Part shown: positions 27,201 to 39,524 of the stretch, piece after piece | Layout: each line of letters begins with the position of its first letter | Position numbering within the stretch: the stretch's first letter is position 1 | NCBI GenBank assembly: GCA_965153455.1 | Contig: OZ234494.1 | Span: 496,001 to 560,000, forward strand | Source: Sphagnum compactum | Taxonomy: Eukaryota > Bryophyta > Sphagnopsida > Sphagnales | Direction: 5' to 3' | Length of the DNA stretch: 64,000 bases | Translations under genes and position numbers: made by a program | The notes under the pieces: model-generated | The model's input: only the letters and a program-made list of their open reading frames with translations | Told to the model about the DNA's origin: nothing | Databases searched by the model: none

Positions 27201-27932
27201 CAAGATTCTAACCACATTCCAATGCAGTTTTTGGGCTTTTTAAAAAGCTTGGAAAGTCAAGCTTTGGTTTTAATTTAATCAAATTTGTGCACTTTGGTTT
27301 GTACATTTTGATTCTCCTAACAAATGAATAAGAAATAAGGTTCAGTTGCTCATGTGGAAGTAGGAACCCAAATTAAATTATACTTCAAAGGATGTTAACT
27401 ATTGCCTTGATCTGCCTGGCACATCTTTTAAAGATGCTAAGTTTTTTGTTATCTAGCCACAACATGAAAAGTTGAAAGTGACATGGACATGGCATGGAGG
27501 ATCACGTGCAAATTGCAATGTCAAAGATGATGACATTCGTAACAAGGTCTGTCATCAGCAGCTGATTACACAGCTGATTACAGAAGACAATTTATTCCCT
27601 TTCTGTTATCAGCTGCTAATGACAACCAATGTTGACATACAACCTTTTTGAAACCCTGTGCTGGTTAAAAGTCACATACCAAGAAAGATGGTGTCTTTGT
27701 CCTCTTGGATTTTGACACTTGAAAAGAAGTTTTCTGGTCTTCTTGAAACTCAGAAAACATCTTGTGTACCTGCTTGAGCACCCAACACAAAAAGAATCAA
27801 TTTTCCAATCTGTGTATCATACTCCCAAATCTACACTCAATGCACAGGTTAACACAAGTACACACAACTTGCAGGCCTAACACAGGAATCCAAGGGTAAG
27901 AAACTTTTATCTCTTGCAGAAAATTCACACCT
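24246..27932. other. AT-rich spacer, probably decayed repeats
   Basis: No convincing gene. Open frames are short and lack family motifs. The stretch to about 25560 follows directly from dispersed repeat A and may belong to the same decayed element. From 27000 to 27932 it becomes the likely 3' flank of the MutY gene. Confidence 0.5.
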
Positions 27933-30900
27933 TCAACACATATAGGAGCAGGAGCAAAGACCCACCTTTTTAACACCACTTGTGAGTCCTAGACCATGGA
28001 TGCTGTCTCCATCAACCCACTTTGTGATCAAGCCATTGTGTGATTGCACTTTATGAGCACCATGGCCTTCAACAGCATCTTCTGCACATAATTGTGTTAT
28101 CAGTCTTCAGTCTCTTCCAAGCAGTGAGTAGAAACCTAGACAATAGACATTGAAGAAGACAGCAAACTAAAGCACAACTTTGTTCATCACAGATTGAACC
28201 TATTCTGCAACCCAACCATTTCAGTGACCACATGGTCAAATGTCACTGAAGTGGAAAAAACTTCAATGATTAGTCAGGCCAAATGTATGGAGGATCAGCT
28301 CCTCTATTTACAAGCTCACATCAAGTTTATCATAAGAGCTGAGCCTTGATGGTGAATAGGAAAAAACAAGTAAAGCTACAAGATCTCTCATATGATATAA
28401 AAAAGGCTTGACAAACTTGAAGGTGAGAAAACACTCTCAAATGACCCCCACTGTTGATTTTCAACACTCTCATTCCAAATTCAAATTTTACAGTTGGGAA
28501 GTTATCTGCCTTCCTTAAGAGGATGCAACAAGAGGAAGGAACTTACCAGAAGAATGAAGCAGCAACCATTCAATGGACATATGAAGGCGAATATGTGAAA
28601 AAACATGAGTGTAACATCCAATCTCCTGACGGTTCACCACCCATGAATCCCTTTGGATCTTCAACCCTAAAGTCTCTTCTAGGTATTTGTCCATTTCTGA
28701 CATCCGCATGCTTATTGAAGCATTTGGGCTCTTGAGTGGGGCTGATGGGAACTCCCACAGGCCTGCAAGTAAACCCTGCTGAGGCCTTTGAACCAAGAGG
28801 AACGAGGAGCTTGCATCACTACTATCCAAGTCGAAACTCCTTTCAACTACACATACTGTGACATACTCATTGCGAGGAATTGCCTTCACAACTTTTGTAG
28901 GAAATAGAGTAACTGAGGAGATTTTTTTCTCATTCTGCCCCACAAGGTCTAGCGCCTTGCAGTGGCTTGCAATAGGACAAGAAGCACAAGAAGGGCTGGT
29001 GGGGCTGCATATTGTGGCACCCAGCTCCATTAAGGCTTGATTGAAATCTCCAGGCCTAATTGCATCAACCAACTGTTTTGCCAGAGTCCTGCCATGAGCC
29101 AAGCAAGGAGACAAGGTCAAAATATACATTCTGCCAGATGTCTTTCAAGATGACCCATATTTCTGCAGTCTTGTGCTCTACAACTCATGTAAGTATAGAA
29201 CTCTCTGATTAACATTTTCTTTCTTTCTTTCATATGCCATCCTTCTGCAGGGACCACAATACTGTCTATGAAGGCAAACCCTAATCTGCCACTAGTGTAG
29301 TAAACAGAAAAGGCACTATACAATCTACAAGGCCCTTGAGACGACAACACTCAACAGTACTGTTTGAACAGGAAAGTTCATCATTCTAGTATCAAAACAT
29401 GGGTGTATAGGGCCCACATTGAAACAAATATTATACCAGAAAAGCTTGACTGTGGTGGAGGCTTTAGGGTTCAAAGTTATTGCCCGCAGCCTGCATAAAA
29501 CTCGAATGACATTTCCATCCACCACCGGGACAGCCTGCATGAGCATTTACAACATGCATCAATATGCCAGCAATGGTCTGATTCAAAAATAGCCCTATTG
29601 CAATCAACTCACATAGGTTAGTGGCTATATGTAAACCAACACGTATCTATCATGGTTGGACATCACACAATGGACTGAACTAGTTTCAAAACACCAACAG
29701 TGTTAAGGAGTAGAGAAGAAGACCAAGACAATCATGCCTGCTTGAATGCTATTGAGGCTATAGCACCAGCTGTATAGCTCCCAATTCCAGGTACTTTCTG
29801 CAGCTCCACCACAGTCCGTGGAAATCTTCCTCCTAGGTTGTGTACAATTTGTTTTGCCCCCTGTCCATCACCATTAAATTCAAATTGCTCCCCACTACAA
29901 CTGAATCCAAAGATTGAAATCTGAGAGCTGAAACCAGCAAAGCTGGTGAATTACCAAAATGGGTGGACTTAAGTCCTCCTAGACCTAGCTGTAAAGTACA
30001 TGAACTGGAGATGCTTACAAATTTTGTATAACTTTGGCACTCTCTTGTTGAACAGAATGAAGTGAAATTGGGACCCTGCTGAGAGTACCTCGAGTAGAAA
30101 ACGTGCACGCCGGTAGTAACCCAGCCCTGCCCATACTGCATTCACTTCCTGCCATCATCAGACCCATTCACCAATTTCATGTGTGTTTTGAAGCTAAACA
30201 ACACCTATTGACACTGAACTGTGAGACTCATCAGAAACATCAATCCTTGTTTAGTTTCAAATGTCAACCCCAGATGGATGTTTCAATTCAAGCCCACGCC
30301 CAGTAATCCTAAACCCTACATCACACCATACTTTTGAAACAATAGAACAACAAATTTGCAATTCACGCACACATGCATGCATGCATCATTATGTGCTTTC
30401 TTGAAGGAGATGAAAGGCTTATGATGATAATGACCTCTTGAGATGCTTGAGCAAGGTGAAAAATGCTTGGCCACTTCTCCATCCAGTTTTGGTAGTACAT
30501 AACAACAGTTGCTACCCTGGTTTGTTGGAGCATCATCTCTGACACCCATACTGCGTAAGCCCTCTGCTCTTGGACATCTATCTGCCAGCCAAAAAAAAAA
30601 AGAATGCTGGTCATTTCCCCATAGAAGCTTGCTGAACCCATGATGCTCATCATTTCAAAGTAGAAATCACTGCAACACAAGATGCTCATTATTTCCGTGC
30701 GGGATACAAGATATTGCAGAGGAGGATTTCCCTACTTTGATTGTATGAGCACAGAATTACCACAAATCTAAAGAACAGGAAAGGGCTTTGCAGGTTTCTG
30801 GAAGAGAAATTGATGCTTACCGGCTGATGATTGTCAGGCTTAGTCGTGGTCGACGTTGCAGCTTTAGGTTGCACATTCTTCTCCTGCTGTTTGACTCCAG

Positions 30901-31564
30901 TTCCATCAACAACTACAATAGGAGGAGCTTGCAGAAGAGAGTGAGGATTCAGCCGCCAAGGCAAAACACGATGGTTTCTATCGTACCAGCTCAACAAACT
31001 GCTTCTGATGTCAACAACCTCCTCTGCAGAAAAGGAAAAAGTTTCAAACGGCAGCTGCTGTTGCTGCTGCTGTTGCAAAGGCCAGAAATCTTCGATATCA
31101 TCAGCGGAAGACACCAATGCCAAATTCTCTGCTTCTTCTTCCTCTTCTTCATCTACGTCATCGTCCGCTGCATGACTCCTCGACTTCAGTCGCTTCTTAG
31201 CTGCTCTCAGACGTTTCTTCTCACCATGCTGCTGTTTCCTGTCCACCTTCACCGCCCGCGAAACCCTAACAAGCTCTTGCTTGCGAGTAGTTGTTATTTT
31301 CTCACCTACAAAAGAGGGAAGAAGAATATCATCATCTCCCTCAGCACCATGGCCAAGCTCACAAACCTTGCCACCGATTGAAGCTTTCTTCCCTGTAGTA
31401 CTAGCACTGGATCTACAGGAGCTTTGTGGTTGTTGTTGTTGTGTGGTAATAATTCTACAAGAGCGAGTGATAGGAGCCATAACTGAACCGATGATGATGA
31501 TGACGCTGTTACTTGCTTCCGATGCTGCTGCTGCTGCTGCTGCTGCTGAGACGGCGATTATCAT
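27933..31564 (-). CDS. MYH: Adenine DNA glycosylase (MutY/MUTYH family), seven exons
   Basis: Exons on the minus strand: 31564-30821, 30581-30435, 30148-30089, 29860-29738, 29534-29437, 29088-28547 and 28081-27933. They join in frame to 620 codons plus TGA. An in-frame TAA precedes the ATG. The enzyme removes adenine mispaired with 8-oxoguanine. Seen: N-terminal Ala-, Gln- and acid-rich leader (about 1-190); catalytic Glu263 in SEMMLQQT; helix-hairpin-helix [10 protein letters not shown] (about 342); catalytic Asp364 in VVDGNV; iron-sulphur cysteines C418-x6-C425-x2-C428-x5-C434; and a NUDIX-like C-terminal domain ([16 protein letters not shown], then LTSGVKKV). Intron 4 has a GC donor (CAG|GCATGA). 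The last exon is least certain: after KKV it runs nine codons to TGA, or it may splice at AAG|GTGGGT to an exon I did not find. The Ala-rich start could be an organelle transit peptide, with Met29 as an alternative start. Confidence 0.92.
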
Positions 31565-33085
31565 CTCCTCTACTTACAAACTCCATTGTACAACAATTTC
31601 TTCCCTTCTATTTGCCCCTTTTCATTCTCTTCCTCGCAGTGCTGCTCTTGGAAACAAGAGTTCTTTGCCTTGTTTATTCCTCTGCATCCTTGTACTCACT
31701 CGCAGAGCTGCTATTCGGAAAAAAAACAAGGAGCGCATCATCACGTAAGGTATGACTCTCTCTCTCTCTCTCTCTCTCTGTGCCCTCCATTTTATGGCAA
31801 AGTTCAAACTTCAAACCAGAAACAGTTCTGGTTTAGCCAAAGAATGCAATATTTAGCCAAAAAGCCATATTAAAAAATTAAAACAGCTAAAAAAATCAAG
31901 TGTTTTCTTTAAACATTTTCAATAGCCATACATTGATCACAATTTTTTAAAAAATCGCCAAAATTCTCTACTCGATTCAAGTAGGGTAGCCAAGTGAAAT
32001 AGCAGGATGATGTTTAAGATTTTTTTGCTTTCATATTTCCAAAGAATGGAAAAGACAGTTTGAAACAGCCCTTTTTTTGGCTCTGGCTATATATAGTTAT
32101 TTATTTATTTATTTATTTATATTTATTTAGCCAAAACGCCATACTCAAAATTAAAGTAGCTAAAATCAAGTGTTTTATTTTTAAGATTTTCAATAGCCAA
32201 AAAATCAATCACATTTTCACAAAAATCGCCAAAATTATATATGGGATTCAAGTAGAGTAGCCAAAATTTTAAACCATGGAAGTAAATTGTTTCTTGTCCA
32301 CCTATTGCCATACTCCCTGATCGGATTTGGCAACAAGCTGCCGAATAATAATTAATTAATTTTTTTACATTTTAACTTCAACACTTGGTTTTTTTAATTT
32401 TAAATTTTTTTGGCAAGTAATAATAATGGCTATGAAAATAATAAACATATTTTTTGGCTATGTCTATGGGAGAGTCTAATGTGTCTAAACTGTCTCAAAA
32501 CTTGAAGATTCTTAATTTTACAAAAAATTATAAAAATTTCAACACAATTTTTTTAAAAATAAAAAATTCAGCAAAATGAAATTTTAATTTAATTTTTGCC
32601 TTAAGATGCATCTATCTAAGCTCATCTTTTTTTATAATTAATATATGATTTTTTTCACTCCTTAAAAAAAATGAAGGATCAATGGATGGTAGCATATAGC
32701 CTCTGACTATTGTCATACATATTCAAGAGTTGGGTGTTGCAACTTGAAAGAACTACCTTCATCTATTGGTCAAATAACAAGTGCTTGACATCTAAAACTT
32801 ACAAGTTGTAAGCTTCACATGTTTACAAATTCACCACTACCATCATCCCTCACCAACACCTTAGAATGGTGGTTTCTCACCTTGTGACATTGAGTGCACT
32901 TGTTACATTCCAAGACTTTTTCATGTGTAGGTAAAATGCTACAACTCTGGCTTGCTAGAAATTGTAATGTCTATCATTTTTTCGACCCAAATAATGCAAG
33001 ACCAACTAGGGTGTTAAAAAACTACAAAGTCATATGGAGTCCTAGCATTCGTAAGATTCACACCGAAATGGTTAATAGATTTACT
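31565..33085. other. MutY upstream region and AT-rich spacer
   Basis: 31565-31800 is the probable 5' leader and promoter, with (CT)n at about 31752-31779. Beyond it lie AT-rich sequence, a TTTA microsatellite near 32100, and recurring CAAGTGTTTT-TTTAA and AGCCAAAA motifs at about 31890 and 32170. These suggest an old local duplication. No gene is visible. Confidence 0.5.
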
Positions 33086-33089
33086 TAAG

Positions 33090-33930
33090 GAAGAAAAACC
33101 CATTACCAACAAATCATGGGTTTACAAAACTATGGTAGGAACAGATGGTCAAGTGGAAAATTTGATGACTAGATTAGTAGTCCATGATTTTGAAAATATA
33201 ATCATACCTATCATGAAGTGGGATATAATTCAATTCATATGACTTTCATAGCCTGATGATAGTGGAAGATTTGATGTGTAAATACCAAAATCTAGGAGCA
33301 AATGGAAAGCTATTGAAGGAAAACTTTATGTAGCAACCATAAGGTTTCAAATTACAAGGTCAAGAACACAAAAGTTGTTTTACTTTTGAAAATATGGTAT
33401 GGTTTAGAGTAGGCCTCAAGAGCTTGGTATTCCTGAATCGATGCATCCTTGCACAATGTGGACATACTAGGAATATTGGTCACCATAACCTTTACTTCTC
33501 TGTTTGTAATGGTCTATGTCAATTTCATTTTGTATGTTGATGACCTCCTCTTCACAAGTGGTGAACATGAGTTGATGTTTCCAGAAGGAAACATTAACAT
33601 ATTATTTTGAAATGTCTCCTCTTCGTATCATGACATTGTATATAAGGATGCAATTCATATACCTACTAGAAGGAATCCTTATTTTACGACGTTGCCATGC
33701 CACGAACACTTTACATTACTCCAATGTGTTAAATTACCATTCCTCAATTACACCTATGAATGAAGGGGTTCAACTTTATATTGACGTGGAATTGGAAAAA
33801 ATTGATCCCACAAAATACCAACAACTTGTTGGGAGCGTCATTTTCCTGACGCATAAAAGGTTAAGTGGGTGTATTCACAATTATAAGAGCCACCTCAAGA
33901 GGTGCATAATCCTTAACATTGTATTTTCAT
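33090..33930 (+). mobile_element. Decayed Ty1/Copia polymerase fragment
   Basis: Scattered frames retain Copia reverse-transcriptase landmarks in the right order: SWVYKTMVGTDGQVE (about 33113), YVDDLLFTSGE (about 33534) and IDPTKYQQLVGSVIFLTHKR (about 33800). Frameshifts and stops separate them, and integrase and RNase H are not recognisable. It is an immobile remnant. Confidence 0.7.
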
Positions 33931-34070
33931 TTCTTTGAAATAATGCCATAAGAACACAACAATTTGGAATTTTCTTTTTGGGATGACTTTTATAATTTGT
34001 AAAGTTTCAACCATAGAAATTTAGTTCAAATTTATGAAATTAAAAAAATCTCTTTATATGTTTTAAGCAT

Positions 34071-34975
34071 TGTAACATGCCCCCAAACTCTTTAAGAGAT
34101 TCAAATGTGGGTCCCAAAATGAAACAGTAAAAAAAAATAAAAATTGGGGCACACTTCTTACTCGCAACACTTTTAAAGTAGGAGGGCACGCTGAAGCTTC
34201 AAGATGGGATTACGAAGAGCTCACAAACAAAAATTCAAAATGAAATCAATTTACACAACCAAGGACAGAGGGTGATTAGTGTAAATTGAATGCAAATGGT
34301 GCAACAGATTTAATAGGGACAATCTCAAGCACAAGTTTTACATGGCCCACAACCTTTGGGACGAAGCACCACTCCCTTCCCTATAGTATATTTTATGATT
34401 CTTCGCAAGGGCTACATCTAAAAGGCATTTTTTTCTTGGGAGTCCCAAAATTGGGATTTTTACTGTTTCGAAACTTTGGATGTTCATATATTTATTAAAT
34501 CAATATTTTTTGGAGCATATGAAGGCAATATCTTATAGCCCTGAAAAAGATCTTTCCAATGGTGTATTACACATCCCAATTGGAAATGATTTGACCCTTA
34601 TTTTAAGGGGATTTGTGGTTGGGAGTCAAATTCTCAATTTAACTCCTAACCTTTTTTTGATCATAGCTTATGCATTTCAGGTTTAAATGAACAATGCAAG
34701 GGCACTTTAAGCATCTAAATTTCAAGACCTTTCCAATTGTATCTTGGGGGCTCAATTTGATGCTTGTTTGCCTTTTTAACTAAGGATATGAATATTTGAA
34801 ACTCTTATGTGAGTGCCACTCCCAAAGTGGGAATGCACTTGAGAGTCATTGGGCTCAATCTTTTGCATTTTCCCCCACTTGTGAAAGTGTGTTTCACTCT
34901 CGAATGCACTCTCTTGGGCCTTTTGTGCCCTTGCACTACACACTTAGTCACGAACCTGATGTTTGGGTTATGACA
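34071..34975 (+). mobile_element. Diverged LTR-like copy related to the 51.3-kb solo LTR
   Basis: The stretch starts TGTAACATGCCCCC and ends ATGACA (TG...CA). Internally it shares ordered blocks with 51298-52113: CTATAGTAT, GGCTACATC, GGCA-TTTTT-C-GGGAGTCCC, GGTCGGGAGTCAAA-like, CATAGCTTATGC-like and CAAGACCTTTC-AAT. No flanking target duplication is visible, so the exact ends are tentative. It may be the LTR of the Copia remnant just upstream. Confidence 0.5.
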
Positions 34976-36034
34976 ATTGAGTCGACACTAATTTGTTCAA
35001 AGCCTTAATATTTTGAACATGTTTTTTCTCACTAAAACATTCACCAAATGTTCTCAAATTTATTGTGGGCTCTAATGAACTTTATAAGAAGAGGCACATG
35101 TGTTGATTCTTTTAGGTGCATGTATTGTATTTTGACTTTAAATGTCATTAATGATTAAAATAGCTCAAAATTTGTGACCATGGTTAAAATCAAAGTTATA
35201 AATTTAATCATAATCTAGGACATGATGTAAAATTTTCAAATGTTTATTGTAGTATCTGTGATATTTCAAATTTCAATTGATTTTCAGTACAGAAATAATA
35301 TTTAAAAATAGAGTTTTGATATTTAATAAACCAATACAAAATAAAACCCACATATAAAATGTAGTCCCTGGAAAGAACTCTGACTTTGGCACCCTTGCTC
35401 CTTTGAGCGTAAAAGTAGCCTAGGATTGCCTACTTCAAGGTCAATGAGGTTTTGCAAGATTCATGTTGGCACCCCAAGTTGAACATTTTCAAACTAGCCA
35501 AACACATTTTCAAGTATGCCGGAAGGTTGATTGAACATGGGTGGATTCTTTTTAGGCATGAAACAAATGTTATACTCATTGGATACATGGATGTTGTTGA
35601 TTGGGCGCAAGGGGCTTAGAGATTCAACAATCAACACTGGGAATAGTTCTTAAATTTTGGTAGACACTGGTGATGTCGAACAACAAGCTACAATCCACAA
35701 ATGGTGTTTTTGAACATGAAAACAGAATGTCATTCACTTTGTGTGATGGAGTCAAGGACATTATTGGTGTTTAGTAGTAGTAGTAGTAGTAGTAGTAGAT
35801 GTCTTTGGGGGTCAGATGTGAGAGGGGGGTGTTGTTTCATTTGTATCACCATAGCAAGAAATTGGCTAATGCATTTGTGCTCATGAACACAACTCATGAT
35901 TCTCCATGGCCACCTTTCCAATGGTACCACATCTACTAATGGTGTTGAACTTTGGTCATGTTAAAATACCACTAGACATGCTACCGTAAATAAAATGAAC
36001 TTGATCTAGTGATTGGCAAGTGGGACTAGAGGTA
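34976..36034. other. Spacer without a recognised gene
   Basis: AT-rich sequence with a (TAG)n microsatellite at about 35773-35799. Nothing else that I can support. Confidence 0.6.
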
Positions 36035-37377
36035 TCACCAATAGTCCATGCAAGAACAAACACCATCTTCAAAGTGATGAAAACGATTGGCATCCCGCAC
36101 CATGATGGCTCTCCCAACTATTTTTGAAATGAACTTTGTTGAAGTATGGCAATCATTGCAAACACACAGAGTTTTTTCTTATTCGAAGAGGAGCACCAGG
36201 AGCTGTGTTGATGAGCCTGAATGCAATAGCCAGTTTCTCGCTATTGTGACACAAATGAAATACCTTTCCTTCCTCTTCAACATCATCCAGAACAAATTCT
36301 GTACAAGGCGCATCATACCCAGCAGCATTTTCAGGATCTATTTCAAGAATTCGTTTTGCAATGCGTTCTGCCATCTCCACATTACCATGAATTCTGCAAG
36401 CGCCAAGCAAAGCCATCCAAGCAGCCACCTGTGGTTCACGGGGCATTGCCATGAGCATATTCTCTGCCTCCTGTAGATGGCCAGCATGGCCAAGAAGGTC
36501 AACCATGCAGGTGTGATGTTCCAATTTTGCAGGAATCATGTAGTCTTTTGTCATTGAAGCATACAAGCGCCTGCCTTCATCCACCAGACCTGCATGCTCA
36601 TGGGTACGAGCTGACAGAAGACAAACAAAAGTGACATCATCTGGCTGTCTACCTTCTTCACACATCCATTCAAAATGTTTTAAAGCTTCCTTACCGTGCC
36701 CATGCATGGCACATGCTCCAAGTATAGCATTCCAACTGACCACATTTCGAGATGGCGTCTTGTTGAACACACTCCAAGCATCCTCATTGCTCACACACTT
36801 TGCATACATGTCCACCAAGCTAGGCCCCACAAAGACATCAGACTCAAAACCACTTTGAATGATCTGCTGATGAACACACCTGCCCTCTTCAAGTGCAATC
36901 ATGCTGGCACATGCATTCATCACCCCAACAAAAGTGATAGAGTTTGGCCGCACACCTTCCTGTTGCATTTGTCGAAATAATTCCAGTGCCTTCTGCCCTT
37001 GCCTGCATTGCACATGTCCCAATTATCATGGTGGTCCAAGTGACAACATCTCGAGATGACATCTTGTTGAACACTCTCCAAGCATCCTCAATGCTGCCAC
37101 ATTTTGCGTACATGTTAACCAAGCTACTCCCGAGAAAGACATCAGATTCACAACCATTTTGAATGAGCTGTTCATGAACAAGCCTGCCGTCTTCAAGTGA
37201 TCCTAAACCAGCACATGCCTTGACTGCCTGAACAAAAGTGAATTTGTCAGGACTCATTCCTTCTTGTTGCATTTGTTGGAAAAGCTGCATTGCCTTCTCA
37301 TGTTGCCCAGCCTGTACATATTTTGTAAGCTTCCGATTCCATGCAAAAGGGTGCAATTGCACAATGTCTGGTGCCAT
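36035..37377 (-). pseudogene. PPR-DYW sequence with two frameshifts and an internal deletion
   Basis: About eight PLS-type PPR motifs read toward lower coordinates (examples: LVNMYAKCGSIEDAWRVF, TFVGVMNACAS). The sequence ends in a DYW domain with HSEKLAIAF, CNDCH and a terminal DYW before TGA at 36035-36037. Intact relatives act in organelle RNA editing. Three lesions are visible. An extra base at ATAATT (37023-37024) breaks the frame between TWTTMI and LGHVQ. An extra A in a six-A run (36172-36177) breaks it between PLRIRK and CNDC. At about 36311-36318 the reading jumps from ENAAGY to a late part of DYW (PCTEFVL), losing the E/E+ and PG-box region, some 85 residues in typical relatives. 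Upstream it is continuous in frame with an OSB PDF motif. Decay is the simplest reading; assembly error could explain the frameshifts but not the deletion. Confidence 0.8.
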
Positions 37378-37915
37378 TGCAGCCCTCTCTGCTGCCACCC
37401 ATGGTGGGTTTTGTTGGCATACAAGCCAGAGTGCTTCCCCTGTCGTCTTATGTTTGAAATCTGGGTACCTTTCATTTTGCTACAACAAAGATCCAGGTCA
37501 AGCTGATCAGCCATGCATTCTCCACATCCCAGGCATAACTATTAGCATAAGAACAGAAAAAAGGCTGCTCTGACCTTCTTCATCAGCATATTGCATCTAA
37601 TTACCTTCTCAAGCTTACTACAACTATCCCACCAGTGCAAATGATGTGAAAGAACTTCTGCCAACATTTAGCCATGGCATGATAACAACCAAGAGAGAGC
37701 AACAAAATTTGACATCAACAAGACATGTGAATTCTGACAGGATTGATGTCCAGTTACCTTCTCTGCTCTGTGATCCCACCATTGTGAAGGATCCAAAAAG
37801 AACTCCTGCCACTGTTTCTCTCTCGGACCTATAGGTACTGCAGAAAAAGTTCCTTTCAAATCATATAGTTTGATCACAAGGAAGCCATCTCTAGGTTCTG
37901 CGTCCCTGCACATAA
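37378..37915 (-). CDS. OSB-type PDF motif (organellar single-stranded DNA-binding protein), two partial exons
   Basis: Exon 37915-37758 and the exon beginning at 37479 join in phase 0 through GT-AG sites. Together they encode the plant PDF motif: WQEFFLDPSQWWDHRAEK, then YPDFKHKTTGEALWL ... PPWV. In OSB proteins this motif follows an OB fold and binds single-stranded DNA in mitochondria or plastids. The first exon enters with two bases of a split codon, so coding exons must exist upstream. A frame at about 38829-38945 (minus) shows a weak OB-fold-like start (WSLELHANRIRGVL ... LTRAG) followed by a GTATGT donor, but I could not connect it in phase. The second exon continues without a stop into PPR repeats. 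Whether the locus is still expressed is unknown. Confidence 0.75.
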
Positions 37916-39110
37916 GGTGTCCAATTTTTCGATTGGCTTCTGACGGTTTTCAGGTCAAAATCTTTTGGCCAATAAACCAACCACACTTACTGTGAAAAGA
38001 TGCCAGTAGACACAGAGAGAGAGAGAGAGAGAGAGAGGAATAACGCAAGAAACTCACATCTATCTCCTGGTGCATTTGGACTAGTGAATAAAACGGTTGC
38101 CCCTCAGAATGTGTCATGCTTTTGTTTTGTCTGCAATACACTTTCCAGTTGATTTTCAGATTCTGAAAAAATTGGATCTGATAGCTGTCTCTATTGGTAC
38201 TCTGATTTTCTTTATGTCTGAGGAGATTTGCCAATTTGGTAGTGAAATGAGACACAGGCCAGGATGCAAAGTTTTGGGAGGCTGATGATGATGAAGTTTG
38301 CAAGAGATATGGCAGAAATGAGAATGCAGACGACTTTCTCTCTTCACTATCTTGCTCATGCAAATGTGGCTCCAACTAGCTTTTGTTTCTTTATCAGTGC
38401 AACAAGATCTCAAATGTTCTTGGCATAGAAACTTCAATCACAGGAGTCTTCATGCTGGAGTTTCCTTAAGAATTATTCAATTGAGGAAGAATGCTTGATT
38501 GTGGTCTGGCACTAAACCAAGATTGCAGAAGTTGGTCTGTCCAATTTACCCTGAAGTTGATTTCAACCAGCAACCCAAGCAGACATTTGTCTTTCAAAGA
38601 TCATGTACTCAAAGATGAGGGGAGGGGTTTTTGAAGTTATCTGCCCACTGGGATCAGGTCCTTTCTAATAGAGAACTGAAGTGAAGTGTCTAGAGAAGAT
38701 GATGCAATTAGTGACATGCCCCTAATCTGCAAATATGTCTAGCAAAGGCTCTATTGTTGTCAGCTGCCTTGACATTACTCAAGCAGAAATGCTCACTGAA
38801 AAATGCTCAAGGAAAGTGGGAGACATACCATTTGAACTTCACCAGCTTCAGTAGCACCTGCTCGAGTGAGAAGGCATCCTGAATCTTCAAGGACACCCCG
38901 TATTCTATTAGCATGCAATTCAAGGCTCCAATTCAAGAATTTTTGTTGGACAATGTTCTTGGGTGTTAAAGAGTACAACATGTATATACACCCCTAATGT
39001 TACTATTGACACAAATCTATTATAAACTAATCAAAGGGGGGGAGGAACAAAAACTTTGTCAGAACTCAAAAGGTAGCTTGTCTTTGAATGAATTAGCATC
39101 TTGTTAACAA
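37916..39110. other. Upstream part of the OSB/PPR locus, unresolved
   Basis: This probably holds introns and further exons of the minus-strand OSB-like gene. The candidate OB-fold exon ends at 38829 with a good donor. A frame at about 38060-38105 ending before GTGAGT could be another exon. (GA)n lies at about 38013-38037. No complete model was obtained. Confidence 0.35.
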
Positions 39111-39114
39111 ACCC

Positions 39115-39524
39115 GTTTGCAAACTTGTACAAAGATTGAGCTGCATAATTGGTTCACGAAGTGGGTTTGGTTTTTGCTTTTGCTTTTGGGGGCTAGAGTG
39201 TGTGTTTTTTCAATCATGTGATCGAGTAATTTTGTATCACAATCGTTTTCGCAACTCACAATTCTACCATCGTGTTTGTGGTTATCTCAAATGTATTATT
39301 TTCAAGGTTTTGGTTTTGGTTTGCAAACTTGTACACATATTGAGCTGCATAATTGGGTTGTTCACGAAGTGGGTTTTTTTTGGTTTTGCTTTTGGGGTTA
39401 GAGTGTGTGTGTTTTTCAATCATGTGATCGAGTAATTTTGTATCACAATTGTTTTTGCAACTCACAATTCTACCATCGTGTTTGTGGTTATCTCAAAGGT
39501 ATTATTTTCAACGTTTTGGTTTTG
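39115..39524 (+). repeat. 204-bp tandem duplication
   Basis: Two highly similar copies are anchored by AAACTTGTAC at 39121 and 39325. Both contain GAGCTGCATAATTGG, CACGAAGTGGGTTT and ATCATGTGATCGAGTAATTT. The high identity implies a recent event. No coding content. Confidence 0.9.
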
